This document shows positions 1-7,726 of a DNA stretch of 64,000 bases, in pieces. The DNA comes from Ochrobactrum vermis (GTDB lineage Bacteria; Pseudomonadota; Alphaproteobacteria; Rhizobiales; Rhizobiaceae), in NCBI RefSeq assembly GCF_002975205.1, contig NZ_PCOC01000001.1:2166001-2230000 (forward strand), written 5' to 3'. The notes under the pieces were generated by a model. It saw only the letters and a program-made list of their open reading frames with translations, was not told the DNA's origin and made no database searches. How positions within the stretch are numbered: the first letter of the stretch is position 1; the number at the start of each line of letters is the position of its first letter. The position numbers and the translations under genes are program-made.

Positions 1-124
1 TGAGAATGTGGAAGCCATGGTCCTGCATGACGACGCCCTGTCCGACACGCTTCTCGGCATGAGCTTTCTGAAGCGTCTGCGCCACTATGAAGTTTCAAAC
101 GGTACACTCGTGCTGACGCAATGA
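1..124 (+). CDS. C-terminal end of a retropepsin-like (clan AA) aspartic protease, partial
   Basis: The open frame runs from base 2 into the window and stops with TGA at 122-124, giving about 40 residues. The segment LLGMSFLKRL followed by an LVLTQ end matches the C-terminus of the TIGR02281-type clan AA aspartic proteases common in Rhizobiales. The catalytic Asp would lie upstream of the window, so the call rests on the tail alone. Confidence 0.6.
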   Translation, partial: ENVEAMVLHDDALSDTLLGMSFLKRLRHYEVSNGTLVLTQ

Positions 125-177
125 TGTGATACCGTACTTCCGATATAGATCGAAAGCGGCTACACCCTGACCACCGA

Positions 178-205
178 TACCCAAATACCAATACCCAAAT
201 ACCAA
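178..205. repeat. Two tandem copies of a 14-bp unit upstream of slyX
   Basis: The unit ACCCAAATACCAAT occurs twice in a row, the second copy ending in C instead of T, just before the slyX ribosome binding site. It is a short slippage-prone repeat with no evident function. Confidence 0.6.
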
Positions 206-217
206 CGGAAGCCAGCC

Positions 218-424
218 ATGACACCGGACCAGCGCCTGACCGAGCTCGAAATTCGCGTAGTCGAACAGGAAAAGACAATTGATGAATTGTCATCCGTTCT
301 GGCCGAGCAATGGAAAACCATAGATCAGCTTTCCAAGAAACTCGGTGCATTGACCGACCGCTTTCTGGAACTGGAAGAACAGACCGCGCCGGACGTGCCG
401 GTCACCAAGCCACCGCACTGGTAA
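218..424 (+). CDS. slyX: SlyX family protein
   Basis: This 68-residue protein is about the usual SlyX length. It is almost entirely a heptad-patterned coiled coil (residues 4-55) and ends in the proline-rich tail KPPHW, which is typical of SlyX (the conserved PPHY/PPHW end). GGAAG lies about 8 bases before the ATG. SlyX has no firmly assigned biochemical role. The acetyltransferase gene begins 4 bases after its stop, so the two are probably cotranscribed. Confidence 0.85.
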   Translation: MTPDQRLTELEIRVVEQEKTIDELSSVLAEQWKTIDQLSKKLGALTDRFLELEEQTAPDVPVTKPPHW

Positions 425-428
425 AACC

Positions 429-890
429 ATGCTTCAGATCGTTTCCCTCGCCGACCGCCCCGATCTCGTATCCATCTGCGCTGCATGGAACCATGCGGAA
501 TGGGGCGAATTTACCGGCTCATCCCTCGAGCAGACAGCCGAGGCTTTCCGCGACATCTGCCGCGAAGACGATGGACAGGTGGCAAGGGTCGCACTGTGGA
601 ACGGGCAACCCGCCGGGCTTGCCCTTCTGATTCACAGCGATCTTGAAACCCATCCACATCTGAAGCCATGGGTGGCGAGCGTGTTCGTCGCGCCCGATTA
701 TCGCGGTCGAGGCATTGCCAAGAGCCTGGTGGGCGCCGTTGAGGATGCGGCCAGACAGCATGGCTATGGGGAAGCCTACCTCTATACAAACAAGCCGGAC
801 CTTTATCGGCAGATCGGCTGGAGCGATTTCGAGCCGCTGGAAGGCGACGATGCCGGTATGCTGATTCTTGAAAAGAAAATCGCGCGGTAA
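429..890 (+). CDS. GNAT family N-acetyltransferase
   Basis: The protein has 153 residues. Motif A (V-F-V-A-P-D-Y-R-G-R-G-I-A, about residues 84-97) carries the R-x-x-G-x-G/A acetyl-CoA pyrophosphate-binding loop, and a C-terminal LYRQIGW segment matches the GNAT beta-bulge region. The substrate cannot be read from the sequence. The gene follows slyX by 4 bases. A perfect 10-bp stem overlaps its stop codon. Confidence 0.85.
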   Translation: MLQIVSLADRPDLVSICAAWNHAEWGEFTGSSLEQTAEAFRDICREDDGQVARVALWNGQPAGLALLIHSDLETHPHLKPWVASVFVAPDYRGRGIAKSLVGAVEDAARQHGYGEAYLYTNKPDLYRQIGWSDFEPLEGDDAGMLILEKKIAR

Positions 891-902
891 GAACCGCGCG
901 AT
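879..902. terminator. Hairpin overlapping the acetyltransferase stop codon
   Basis: ATCGCGCGGT and its exact reverse complement are separated by a 4-base loop. The stem sits between the convergent acetyltransferase and msrA genes. No long T-run follows, so termination may be weak or bidirectional. Confidence 0.55.
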
Positions 903-920
903 CTGTCGATTACAGCCTGC

Positions 921-1577
921 TTATTGCGCCAGCGGAATCGGACAACTCACACCGGTACCGCGCAATCCGCAGTAACCATTCGGGTTCTTCGCCAGATACT
1001 GCTGGTGATAGTCCTCGGCATAATAGAGCTCAGGCGCATCCTCGATTTCCGTGGTGATCGGACCGAGGCCACGGGCAACAAGCGCCTGCGAATAGGCTTC
1101 ACGGCTCTTTTCCGCCACATCACGATCTGCCTTGTCGAAAGTATAGATGACCGAACGATATGTCGTGCCAATATCGTTGCCCTGCCGCATGCCCTGGGTT
1201 GGGTCGTGTTCTTCCCAGAAAAGGGTCAGCAGCTCATCAAGGTTCACGACCTTCGGATCATATACGACCAGCACAACTTCGGCATGGCCGGTCAGTCCCG
1301 TGCAGGTTTCCTCATAGGTCGGGTTGGGCGTCGTGCCGCCCGCATAGCCGACAGCGGTGACATAAACGCCCGGAACCTGCCAGAACAGCCGCTCGGCACC
1401 CCAGAAACAGCCCATTCCGAACAGAACCTGCTTGTAGTCTTCCGGCCAAGGCCCCTTCAGCGGACGACCGTTGACGAAGTGCGTGGCGGCTGTCGGGATC
1501 GGTTGCGCACGTCCGGGCAAAGCCTCATCCGACGAAGGCATCTGCGTCTTCTTGCGATAGCTGTCCAAGAAACTCAT
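921..1577 (-). CDS. msrA: Peptide-methionine (S)-S-oxide reductase MsrA
   Basis: MsrA reduces methionine-S-sulfoxide in proteins. The G-C-F-W-G catalytic motif is present, and later motifs ([29 protein letters not shown]) match the family through to the C-terminal GTGVSCP with its recycling cysteine. An in-frame start further upstream exists, but the ATG at 1577 is preceded by GGAGGTGG at ideal spacing and gives 218 residues, a normal length for the longer MsrA class. The protein has no signal peptide and is probably cytosolic. Confidence 0.95.
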   Translation of the reverse strand: MSFLDSYRKKTQMPSSDEALPGRAQPIPTAATHFVNGRPLKGPWPEDYKQVLFGMGCFWGAERLFWQVPGVYVTAVGYAGGTTPNPTYEETCTGLTGHAEVVLVVYDPKVVNLDELLTLFWEEHDPTQGMRQGNDIGTTYRSVIYTFDKADRDVAEKSREAYSQALVARGLGPITTEIEDAPELYYAEDYHQQYLAKNPNGYCGLRGTGVSCPIPLAQ

Positions 1578-1593
1578 GGTCTCCACCTCCTGA

Positions 1594-1917
1594 TTATCGA
1601 GCGGTGAAGCGTCCCAGAGGACGCTCCCGACGATGACCGATTGCATAGAATAAAAGGGCGAGAACGCCGAAGAGGAGCCAGCCCGGCTGCTCAAGCAGCG
1701 GAATGCAGACGGCGTTCCAGGCTCCAGCCCCTATATAGTGTGTCACGAAGGTTTCTGCATCGGCCAATGTCTCGGGCGCGTTGCGCAACCACATGGACAG
1801 AAGTGGTTTTGCCATGAACTGCGATGCCCCAACGGAACGCGCGCCATCAAGGACCGCGAAAATCACGGCCAAAGCCAGAAAAACAACCGCAAAACTACGC
1901 AATACAAATCGGATCAC
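1594..1917 (-). CDS. Small membrane protein of unknown function
   Basis: I chose the GTG at 1917, which gives 107 residues starting VIRFVLRSF. The longer frame upstream of it has an un-protein-like composition. A transmembrane helix (about residues 4-24) and a second hydrophobic helix near the C-terminus (about 80-98) flank a soluble stretch. The tail is Arg-rich. The arrangement resembles conserved small membrane proteins of Rhizobiales with no assigned role. It lies 16 bases upstream of msrA on the same strand and may be cotranscribed with it. Confidence 0.55.
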   Translation of the reverse strand: MIRFVLRSFAVVFLALAVIFAVLDGARSVGASQFMAKPLLSMWLRNAPETLADAETFVTHYIGAGAWNAVCIPLLEQPGWLLFGVLALLFYAIGHRRERPLGRFTAR

Positions 1918-2154
1918 GATTCTCTGCCCCGGAATTCCTACCCTGATCTCGGCACCCGTTTTCAGTCCCGTCGTCCGAAGATTTGTCTTTTTGATGTTGC
2001 TAAAGCATAGCACATAGAGCCCATCAGACTCAAAGCCATGCAGCAACACAATTGCATGATTAAAATAAAACCACATAATTACATATGGTTACGCCACACA
2101 TACCGTTCTTTGCACAGGCCCGGTGATTTAGACGCAAAAACTTGCAAATAGCTG

Positions 2155-2182
2155 TTGAACATATGCATTTTCTGGCTATATT
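2155..2182 (+). promoter_or_regulatory. Possible promoter of tRNA-Ser
   Basis: TTGAAC and TATATT are separated by 16 bases, about 110 bases upstream of the tRNA. The hexamers resemble a housekeeping sigma-factor promoter. Nothing else is evident in the 374-base stretch between the membrane protein gene and the tRNA. Confidence 0.35.
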
Positions 2183-2291
2183 CGCGCCGCACCCGCTAGT
2201 TGGCGATTAACCAGCGCCTGTTTCGAAAAGCGGTGCATCGTTTGCAGTCAGTTTTTGCCGCGATACGCGGTTTCCCGACAGCAAGGCGGAT

Positions 2292-2381
2292 GGAGAGGTG
2301 GCCGAGTGGTTGAAGGCGCACGCCTGGAAAGTGTGTATACGGGGAACCGTATCGCGGGTTCGAATCCCGCTCTCTCCGCCA
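2292..2381 (+). tRNA. tRNA-Ser (anticodon GGA)
   Basis: A 90-base cloverleaf with a 7-bp acceptor stem (GGAGAGG), a long class II variable arm, a GTTCGAA T-loop and an encoded CCA. The anticodon loop CTGGAAA reads GGA (Ser, UCC codons). Its 3' end is the apparent integration site of the island that follows. Confidence 0.97.
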
Positions 2382-2382
2382 T
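2374..2382 (+). other. Candidate attL at the tRNA-Ser 3' end
   Basis: CTCCGCCAT, the end of the tRNA, recurs at 14510-14518 next to an integrase remnant. The identity is only 9 bp, so the call leans on position: the tRNA 3' end at one side, integrase at the other. Confidence 0.4.
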
Positions 2383-2441
2383 ATCCTTTGTTTTCATTGA
2401 GTTTTTTCCGTTTTTCTCCCCTTGTCATAACTGTGAATAAC

Positions 2442-2497
2442 TGCCCATCGCGGCGCTGCGGCAAAGGTTTGCGACCCGACGGTGGCCGCGATGGGCA
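2442..2497. repeat. 13-bp perfect inverted repeat
   Basis: TGCCCATCGCGGC at 2442-2454 pairs exactly with 2485-2497 around a 30-base loop. It is the first of a series of hairpins between tRNA-Ser and the tRNA-like element. No protein gene is evident here. Confidence 0.6.
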
Positions 2498-2503
2498 TTC
2501 TCG

Positions 2504-2693
2504 CTCCTCGTGTTTTTGGTCTGCATCCAAAAATGGATGCAATGGCCTGCTGGTGACCGGATCCCGTTCACCTGTCCCGGCTGGTAAACCGGGTTTCGGC
2601 TACCCGTATCCAATTTTGGATAGGGGGCTGTCTCCTCGTGTTGTGGTAGCAAAGTTAGAATATTTAACTTTGCTCGCCGGCTGGTGAGGCCGG
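2504..2693. repeat. Array of structured RNA-like modules
   Basis: Two modules (2504-2560 and 2632-2693) share the order CTCCTCGTGTT, then a short stem-loop, then GCTGGTGA with a CCGG end. Their internal stems differ in sequence but both pair perfectly: GCATCC/GGATGC in the first, GCAAAGTTA/TAACTTTGC in the second. Between them lie CCCGG-CTGGTAAA-CCGGG and the palindrome TATCCAATTTTGGATA. Conserved flanks with changed but still paired stems suggest selection on RNA or single-stranded DNA structure. No known RNA family is recognised. Confidence 0.5.
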
Positions 2694-2698
2694 GATAA

Positions 2699-2775
2699 TG
2701 GAGCCCGCGGCGCGACTCGAACGCGCATCATTCAATTACGGCTATCCGCTTAGAAAGCGGGGCCAGTACGCGGGC
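2699..2775 (-). tRNA. tRNA-like element lacking a D-arm (possible TCT anticodon)
   Basis: On the minus strand a 7-bp acceptor (GCCCGCG/CGCGGGC) is perfect. It directly abuts a perfect 5-bp T-arm with loop TTCGAGT, and CCA is encoded. A central stem with loop TTTCTAA could present TCT (Arg). No 3-4-bp D-stem can be drawn, and about 18 bases separate the central arm from the T-arm. It may be a rearranged tRNA gene or a tRNA-mimic. Confidence 0.45.
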
Positions 2776-2987
2776 AATTAGGCAAATTGTTTTGTGTACT
2801 TCTCTTCCAGCTCTTCAGCCTTCTGCTGAAATTGCGGCTATTAAAGAGCGATGGCATTGATTGCCTTGTAGGGTGACTGGCTACCGATAAAGCAGCGTGC
2901 ATTTGCGAACTTCTTTTAGGGTTTTTCGAGAAGTGCGCACAAAGAAGACAGGAAGGACGGCCGCTTCCCGTCACAGGTAGCCAAAAA

Positions 2988-3300
2988 CTACGCCTTATTA
3001 ATTTGGCTGATTGCCAAATTCGTGAGCTTGTTGTTGGTGGGCTTTTCCTGATCCAGAATCTGGGTCAGCAAAATTTGGGATTCTGAGTATCTCAGTTCTT
3101 TGGGTCATTCCCTCGGCGAGCCATACCTGGAAATTTCGCAGTGCTCTACTGTATGAAGGGCGGCCAACAGACCAGCATCGAGGGCCGTTCCGCTTGCCTC
3201 TTCAATCAACCCGTCAGCTTCTTTATTCAATCCTTCAATCGCTTCACATTTTTCAGCGGTTGGCTTAAGCGCCTTTGTAAAAAAAGGTCTGACAACAACA
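2988..3300 (-). pseudogene. Truncated DUF892 (YciE-like ferritin-fold) gene
   Basis: The minus strand reads AEKCEAIEGL, then ALDAGLLAALHTVEHCEISRYG, then an in-frame TGA at 3105-3107. Beyond it, without a frame change, it continues PKELRYSESQILLTQ to a TAG at 2988. This is the C-terminal half of the DUF892 ferritin-like family, in which the position of the TGA is normally a tryptophan (TGG to TGA). The N-terminal half is missing: upstream of about 3300 the frame loses similarity and runs into the divergent transporter gene. Confidence 0.6.
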
Positions 3301-3358
3301 GTTGAATGCCCAATCGTCTCGCTTGTCCATAAGAAATAATGGTGCTTATCTCTACTAA

Positions 3359-4231
3359 ATGAGGATTGCCATACTGACGGCCATCTCGATGCTGGCATTT
3401 GCCGCAAATTCACTTTTGGCAAGGCTTGCGCTTTCGAATGGTGACATCGATCCGCTTTCTTACACTGGCCTGCGCTTGGTGTCAGGTGCGGTTGTGCTCT
3501 TTGCATTGGCATGTATCACATCTCGACGCACGCTAATTTCGGGCATGGGTAACTGGTCAGGAGCATTTGCGTTATTATTTTACGCTGGCGCTTTCTCCAC
3601 AGCTTATGTGATGATTGGCGCGGCTACAGGTGCCCTTATTCTCTTCGCTAGCGTTCAGATCGGAATGATAGCTTGGGCAATCTTTTGGGGTGACCGACCC
3701 GCGATTTTGGAATGGATGGGAATTGCAATTGCGTTCCTGGCACTCTTATATTTGATTTCACCTGGACTTGTGGCGCCTAAACTTTCGGGAACTGTGCTAA
3801 TGATGGGCGCAGGCCTCTCTTGGGCAGCCTATAGCCTCTTGGGTAGAGGGTCGCAATCTCCACTGTTCGATACCGCCGGCAATTTTGTCCGATGCCTGCC
3901 AGTCGGGATCATAATGATTATTGTCGGTTTATTGAAGTTCAATCCAACCCTTGCCGGAGCGACATATGCAGTAGTTTCTGGCGCTATTGCTTCAGGTTTG
4001 GGGTATACGATCTGGTACAATGTGCTACCCGAACTCTCACGTACACGGGCCGCTTTAGTACAGTTGACCGTGCCTTCTATCGCAGCACTGGGTGGTGTTT
4101 TAATCTTGGGTGAGCCATTGAGCCAACGTCTATTGATCGCCACTATCGGAATAGTTGGTGGTGTAGCGCTTGCGCTATTAGTGGCTAAACGCAGAACCCG
4201 AGTGGACGATGGTCCAGAAAAAGCAAACTGA
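3359..4231 (+). CDS. EamA/DMT family transporter
   Basis: The protein has 290 residues with about ten hydrophobic helices, the drug/metabolite transporter size. Two EamA repeats are visible (about residues 5-125 and 145-275). The second contains GLSWAAYSLLGRGS and ends VPSIAALGGVLILGEPLS, a family signature. It would sit in the inner membrane and export a small metabolite; the substrate is unknown. It looks intact although it lies in a decayed island, and its codon use is less GC-rich than that of the core genes. Confidence 0.85.
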   Translation: MRIAILTAISMLAFAANSLLARLALSNGDIDPLSYTGLRLVSGAVVLFALACITSRRTLISGMGNWSGAFALLFYAGAFSTAYVMIGAATGALILFASVQIGMIAWAIFWGDRPAILEWMGIAIAFLALLYLISPGLVAPKLSGTVLMMGAGLSWAAYSLLGRGSQSPLFDTAGNFVRCLPVGIIMIIVGLLKFNPTLAGATYAVVSGAIASGLGYTIWYNVLPELSRTRAALVQLTVPSIAALGGVLILGEPLSQRLLIATIGIVGGVALALLVAKRRTRVDDGPEKAN

Positions 4232-4268
4232 CTATTTTACAGCCAGACAGATATCCCTGCAGCCCTTC

Positions 4269-4421
4269 TTAGTTTACGCGCGCGATTTCATCATTAAGGT
4301 GCCATGATATATTGTTTGGCCCCTCTGAACGCTCCCAATGAAAACCCCGCTCGATGGCGGTGCTATTGAACGCAGCGATAGCGCGCTGTAAGTCTTTCGC
4401 GGGCTTCCACCTTTTTCCCAC
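4269..4421 (-). CDS. Possible 50-residue protein of unknown function
   Basis: A GTG-started minus-strand frame reads MGKRWKPAKDLQRAI and ends ISWHLNDEIARVN. Its composition is protein-like with an amphipathic helix. There is no convincing ribosome binding site. It lies divergent to the IS-interrupted small membrane gene. It may be a remnant of a longer phage gene. Confidence 0.3.
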   Translation of the reverse strand: MGKRWKPAKDLQRAIAAFNSTAIERGFHWERSEGPNNISWHLNDEIARVN

Positions 4422-4499
4422 AAGGGCCGTTTATGATTGCCGCCTATGTTTCATCTGCTGCCATTGGCGTAAGCGCCTATCTCATACTGAGACGGAGCC

Positions 4500-5597
4500 C
4501 TAGTCACCTGAATCTGAAGTTCGGTTCATTGTTTTTTGGCAGAAACGCTTGACCGAAGCGAGGATTTGGTCGGCGGATTTGACCCACTTATATGGGGTGG
4601 GGTTTTCGTTGTGGATTTCGATGAAGGTGTCAATGTCGGCTTCCAGTTCTGCGGTGGAACGATGTACGCCGCGCTGCAACTGCTTTCGTGTCAGTTCTGC
4701 GAACCACCGCTCTACCTGATTGATCCAGGATGCCGACGTTGGTGTGAAGTGAACATGCCAGTGTGGGCGGCGCGCGAGCCAGGCCTTGATCCTCGGCGTC
4801 TTGTGGGTCGCATAGTTGTCCATTACCAGATGCACGTCCGGCCCATTGGGCATTTCGGCGTCGATCCGCTTCAGGAAGTCAAGGAATTCAGTCGCCCGGT
4901 GACGCTTGTAGCAACGACCTATCACCGCCCCAGTGGCAATGTCGAGCGCGGCGAACAGCGATGTCGTGCCGTTGCGGACATAGGTATGGGTACGTCGTTC
5001 GGCGACACCTGGCGCCATGGGCAGCACAGGCTGCTCGCGATCCAATGCCTGGATTTGCGATTTCTCATCCACGCAGAGCACAATCGCCCGGTCTGGTGGC
5101 GACATATAGAGGCCGACGATGTCCTGAACTTTATCGACGAAGAGCGGATCAGAGGAAAGCTTGAATGTCTCGGCACGATGCGGCTGCAAGCCAAATGCGC
5201 TCCATATCCGACGGATGGTGGTATGCGAGAGGCCGCTGTTAGCTGCCATCGAACGAATGGACCAGTGCGTGGCATCCTTGGGAGTGGTGTTCAATGTACG
5301 CTCGACAACTTCAGCAACCTGAGCGTCTGAAACAGTTCGCGGTCGACCCGTACGATATTCATCTGTCAGCCCTTCAATGCCATCTTGCACGAACCGGCGG
5401 CGCCACTTGCCAACAGTGTGCTCGTGAACACCCAGGCGTTCGGCAACGTCCTTGCTTTGCAAACCCTGCGCGCACAGCAATATCATCCGGCATCGATCTG
5501 ACAAGGAGCGTGGCGCTCTATGCCGACGCACCTGAGTTTCAAGGAAATTTCTATCTGCGTCACTCAGAACGATGACGTCCGCCTGCCTGCCAACCAT
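4500..5597 (-). CDS. IS630 family transposase
   Basis: This is a 365-residue DDE transposase. An N-terminal helix-turn-helix (about 45-105, [21 protein letters not shown]) precedes the catalytic triad in [16 protein letters not shown] and NQVERWFAE. The frame looks intact. The last base of the IS ends codon GAC, so the TAG stop is built from the duplicated TA target plus one flanking host base. Confidence 0.92.
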   Translation of the reverse strand: MVGRQADVIVLSDADRNFLETQVRRHRAPRSLSDRCRMILLCAQGLQSKDVAERLGVHEHTVGKWRRRFVQDGIEGLTDEYRTGRPRTVSDAQVAEVVERTLNTTPKDATHWSIRSMAANSGLSHTTIRRIWSAFGLQPHRAETFKLSSDPLFVDKVQDIVGLYMSPPDRAIVLCVDEKSQIQALDREQPVLPMAPGVAERRTHTYVRNGTTSLFAALDIATGAVIGRCYKRHRATEFLDFLKRIDAEMPNGPDVHLVMDNYATHKTPRIKAWLARRPHWHVHFTPTSASWINQVERWFAELTRKQLQRGVHRSTAELEADIDTFIEIHNENPTPYKWVKSADQILASVKRFCQKTMNRTSDSGD

Positions 5598-5661
5598 TGG
5601 TCAAACTCCTGCACTTGTGACAGAAGAAGAACAAATGAAGCTTACTTTGGTTCCAGGTGAC
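4503..5661 (-). mobile_element. IS630 family insertion sequence, complete
   Basis: The element is 1159 bp with inverted ends GTCACCTG and CAGGTGAC, flanked by TA at 4501-4502 and 5662-5663, the standard IS630/Tc1 target duplication. It is inserted in a small phage-type gene. Confidence 0.9.
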
Positions 5662-5801
5662 TAGGAGAACGCGTATCACCGTCTCGGTCTCAGTATTCTT
5701 AGTCCTGTGCACAATTTTCAGCGTTTGGTTTATTAATACAGGGGGAACATACGGCATCATGGGTAAGAACGGCATCACACCAGATTGGTCGCAGCAATAA
5801 A

Positions 5802-5825
5802 AAAGCGGAGCCGAAGCCCCGCTTT
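5802..5825 (+). terminator. Hairpin after the interrupted membrane gene
   Basis: AAAGCGG and CCGCTTT pair across a short loop immediately after the TAA at 5798-5800. Confidence 0.55.
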
Positions 5826-6035
5826 CTGTATCCCTAAACCACCATTACGAACATTGAGACCTTCCGCTTTCAGAGTGCACAGGAACCCCAAGACAATTCA
5901 CCGGATTTCCACAGCTTCAAGATCGTGATTGACTCTCACCTCGGATGAGAACATTTTAGGAACATCAGCGAGCGGCGCTGATGAAATCCAGACACGTTTG
6001 GTGGCGTGTGTGTCTGCTTCACTTGGAGCAGGACA

Positions 6036-6233
6036 ATGAATGCGGTTGCGCAGGAAAATGAATACGACAACGAAATTGAATTGGTTCTCACCCACCACAA
6101 CGGCGATGCGCGGGCTGCGATAGAGACGCTTCTGAAAGATCGGGATTTTCTCGTCAAAGAGATCGAATACGCCAGTATGGCTATGTCGGTGGGCTTTGCG
6201 CGAGGCTGGAAGCCGACGGTGTTCGTGAAATGA
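6036..6233 (+). CDS. Phage-type conserved small protein
   Basis: The 65-residue acidic protein (MNAVAQENEYDNEIELVL... ending GWKPTVFVK) is largely helical. I chose ATG 6036, which has GGA 5 bases upstream; an earlier in-frame ATG at 6006 has none. Its stop overlaps the start of the next gene by 4 bases, so it heads a small operon with the next three frames. Similar short proteins occur in Rhizobiales prophages; the function is unknown. Confidence 0.6.
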   Translation: MNAVAQENEYDNEIELVLTHHNGDARAAIETLLKDRDFLVKEIEYASMAMSVGFARGWKPTVFVK

Positions 6234-6529
6234 GCGGCAGATCCCGTGGCGAGCCTCCGAAGACGCTGATCAATAGGGAATACCCGTTCCAGGTGGTTTT
6301 GTATCTCACCGATGAACTCCGCAGAGGGCTTCTGGAAGTGATTACAGACGAACATCGGCTGGGCGCCTATCGCTTGCACCGCCGTCAGTATCATGAAGGC
6401 CATCATTTCTCGATTGTGAAATTCCAGACCGAGGAAGGCCAGCAAGAGTTCATCCGGCTGAATGGCGGCGTACCTTATGACCCAACGGACAAGAAATCCA
6501 AGCCGTGGGAGACGTACTTTGATCGATGA
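6230..6529 (+). CDS. Hypothetical protein, second gene of a small phage operon
   Basis: A 99-residue soluble protein with a central segment rich in His and aromatic residues (LHRRQYHEGHHFSIVKF). The ATGA overlaps on both sides indicate translational coupling. No family is recognised. Confidence 0.55.
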   Translation: MSGRSRGEPPKTLINREYPFQVVLYLTDELRRGLLEVITDEHRLGAYRLHRRQYHEGHHFSIVKFQTEEGQQEFIRLNGGVPYDPTDKKSKPWETYFDR

Positions 6530-6774
6530 AACCGCGTCCACCATACTTGACCGAAATGCCGGTATCGGCCCGGATCACGGATCTATTCAAATGGTACGAG
6601 TTATACGGGGTTTGTTGCCGCTGCGGGCACATCGGATCAGTCGATAGAGAGATGCTCCTACGCAAATACGGAACGCATACCTACTTCGTCGACCTGCACA
6701 GGCGTATGCGCTGCAGGGCCTGCACGACAAAAGGCTATGCTCAGTTTGGAATTACGAAAATGCCGAGGGGATAA
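6526..6774 (+). CDS. Small zinc-ribbon-like protein
   Basis: An 82-residue protein with CCRCGH at about residue 30 and MRCRAC at about residue 63, a Cys-x2-Cys pair arrangement suited to binding one zinc ion. It overlaps the previous gene by 4 bases and the next frame by 1 base. It probably belongs to the early/accessory genes of the phage. The specific role is unknown. Confidence 0.5.
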   Translation: MKPRPPYLTEMPVSARITDLFKWYELYGVCCRCGHIGSVDREMLLRKYGTHTYFVDLHRRMRCRACTTKGYAQFGITKMPRG

Positions 6775-6959
6775 TGGCCGGATATAAAAATGACAACGCA
6801 CATGTGGCCAAGGCCGGAAGTCTGTTCGTGCATCTCTGTGATTCAAAGGACTGCAAGGAATGGGGATCGTTCGGCTTCAAGGCTACATAAGGCCAGCTAT
6901 GGTTTTGTCGTACTCATAAGCAGGAAGGCGAAGATGCCCTGACTGGACGGCGTAAATAA
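6774..6959 (+). pseudogene. Zinc-finger phage protein with an in-frame TAA
   Basis: The frame MAGYKNDNAHV...FVHLCDSKDCKEWGSFGF stops at TAA 6888-6890. It then continues in the same frame with GQLWFCRTHKQEG to a second stop at 6957. Cysteines and His on both sides of the stop (C-x4-C and C-x2-H) would form one zinc site, so the TAA splits a single domain. One C-to-T change of CAA would explain it. Confidence 0.5.
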
Positions 6960-6964
6960 CCGCG

Positions 6965-7243
6965 CTATTTGCGCCCGCGCTGGCTCTCAACACAGGTTTT
7001 AGCATCCTTTCCAGGTACGCATTCGTCTTCATCTAGCTTTTTCACGCGATCCTGCTTCTGCGGCCCAGAATCAGGAGGAACATGAACCGAATCTGGGTCG
7101 GAAGGCGGCTGCCCAGGCGCAGGTGGCGGGTTGCCCGGTACTTCTGGTTCTTGCGTACCTGATTGCGTTGGCATTCCCGATTCCTGAGCTGCCGCTATAT
7201 TCGGAGCAATCAGTAGTAGCGCAAAAATGACTATGCTTTTCAT
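6965..7243 (-). CDS. Secreted proline-rich small protein
   Basis: The 92-residue protein has a signal peptide (hydrophobic residues 4-18, cleavage after IAAA). A Pro/Ser/Gln-rich linker (residues 20-60) follows, then a charged tail with two cysteines (ECVPGKDAKTC) that could form a disulfide outside the cytoplasm. Function unknown. Confidence 0.5.
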   Translation of the reverse strand: MKSIVIFALLLIAPNIAAAQESGMPTQSGTQEPEVPGNPPPAPGQPPSDPDSVHVPPDSGPQKQDRVKKLDEDECVPGKDAKTCVESQRGRK

Positions 7244-7310
7244 TTTCCTACTCCGGATTTAAATCATGGAACTGCCTTACATCTTCATTCCGCATCTTAC
7301 GAAGAAATGC

Positions 7311-7439
7311 CTATTGAACCTCCGAAGAGCCTTGTTCGCCACTGTTCTGGGGAGTTACTCCATAATAATAAGGTGTTGCGAAGATAAATCCCAAGATCAC
7401 AGCAACGGCTAAAATAAAGAACAGTATCGACTTACGCAT
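7311..7439 (-). CDS. 42-residue single-span membrane protein
   Basis: ATG at 7439 follows AGGAG at good spacing. The product MRKSILFFILAVAVILGFIFA has one transmembrane helix, then a short polar tail ending SSEVQ. It probably lies upstream of the secreted Pro-rich gene in the same transcript. No family recognised. Confidence 0.5.
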   Translation of the reverse strand: MRKSILFFILAVAVILGFIFATPYYYGVTPQNSGEQGSSEVQ

Positions 7440-7552
7440 TCAATTCTCCTGTCCAAGATAGGCTAAACGAAACAGCTACCAGTCAGGTTCCATCCTCTCG
7501 ACAAACATCTGTGGCGCGCTATCTGCCGAAACAGAATATTCAGGGGATCACG

Positions 7553-7726
7553 ATGCCCAGTTTGGAAGAGACGGCGCCGATAGCGGATAGGTTGAAGGAA
7601 CAACTTCTGCCAAAGTCTGCGGCCCTCTACGAGCTAATCTGGCGGAGGCGCGCATGTGCAATCTGTACAACATCGAGACAAGCCATGAGGCCATGCGCCG
7701 CCTGTTTCCGAAATTCGGAGACATGA
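7553..7726 (+). CDS. Possible small protein ahead of the SRAP gene
   Basis: An ATG with AGGGGA upstream opens a 57-residue frame beginning MPSLEETAPIADRLKEQLL. The N-terminal 40 residues look like protein. The rest overlaps the start of the next gene in another frame, so the true extent is doubtful. Confidence 0.25.
   Translation: MPSLEETAPIADRLKEQLLPKSAALYELIWRRRACAICTTSRQAMRPCAACFRNSET

Larger units (their letters stand above)
4433..5800 (+). pseudogene. Small membrane protein gene split by IS630
   Basis: Removing the IS and one TA copy joins 4433-4502 to 5664-5800 in frame and gives a 68-residue protein: MIAAYVSSAAIGVSAYLILRR before the junction, then RTRITVSVSVFLVLCTIFSV after it. The product would have two hydrophobic helices and a polar C-terminus ending DWSQQ. 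Position and size suggest a phage membrane protein. The clean restoration shows that the IS insertion is recent relative to the other lesions. Confidence 0.7.

Noticed and set aside
1578..1694. N-terminal extension of MsrA
   Set aside because: The extension overlaps the upstream gene and the ATG at 1577 has a strong ribosome binding site.
2207..2542. 111-residue minus-strand open frame over tRNA-Ser
   Set aside because: It runs antisense through the tRNA gene and the hairpin array; no protein family and no ribosome binding site.
2750..2974. Possible decayed phasin-like C-terminus on the minus strand (QFQQKAEELEEKY)
   Set aside because: Only about 19 residues look protein-like, with stops just upstream in all frames; too little to name.
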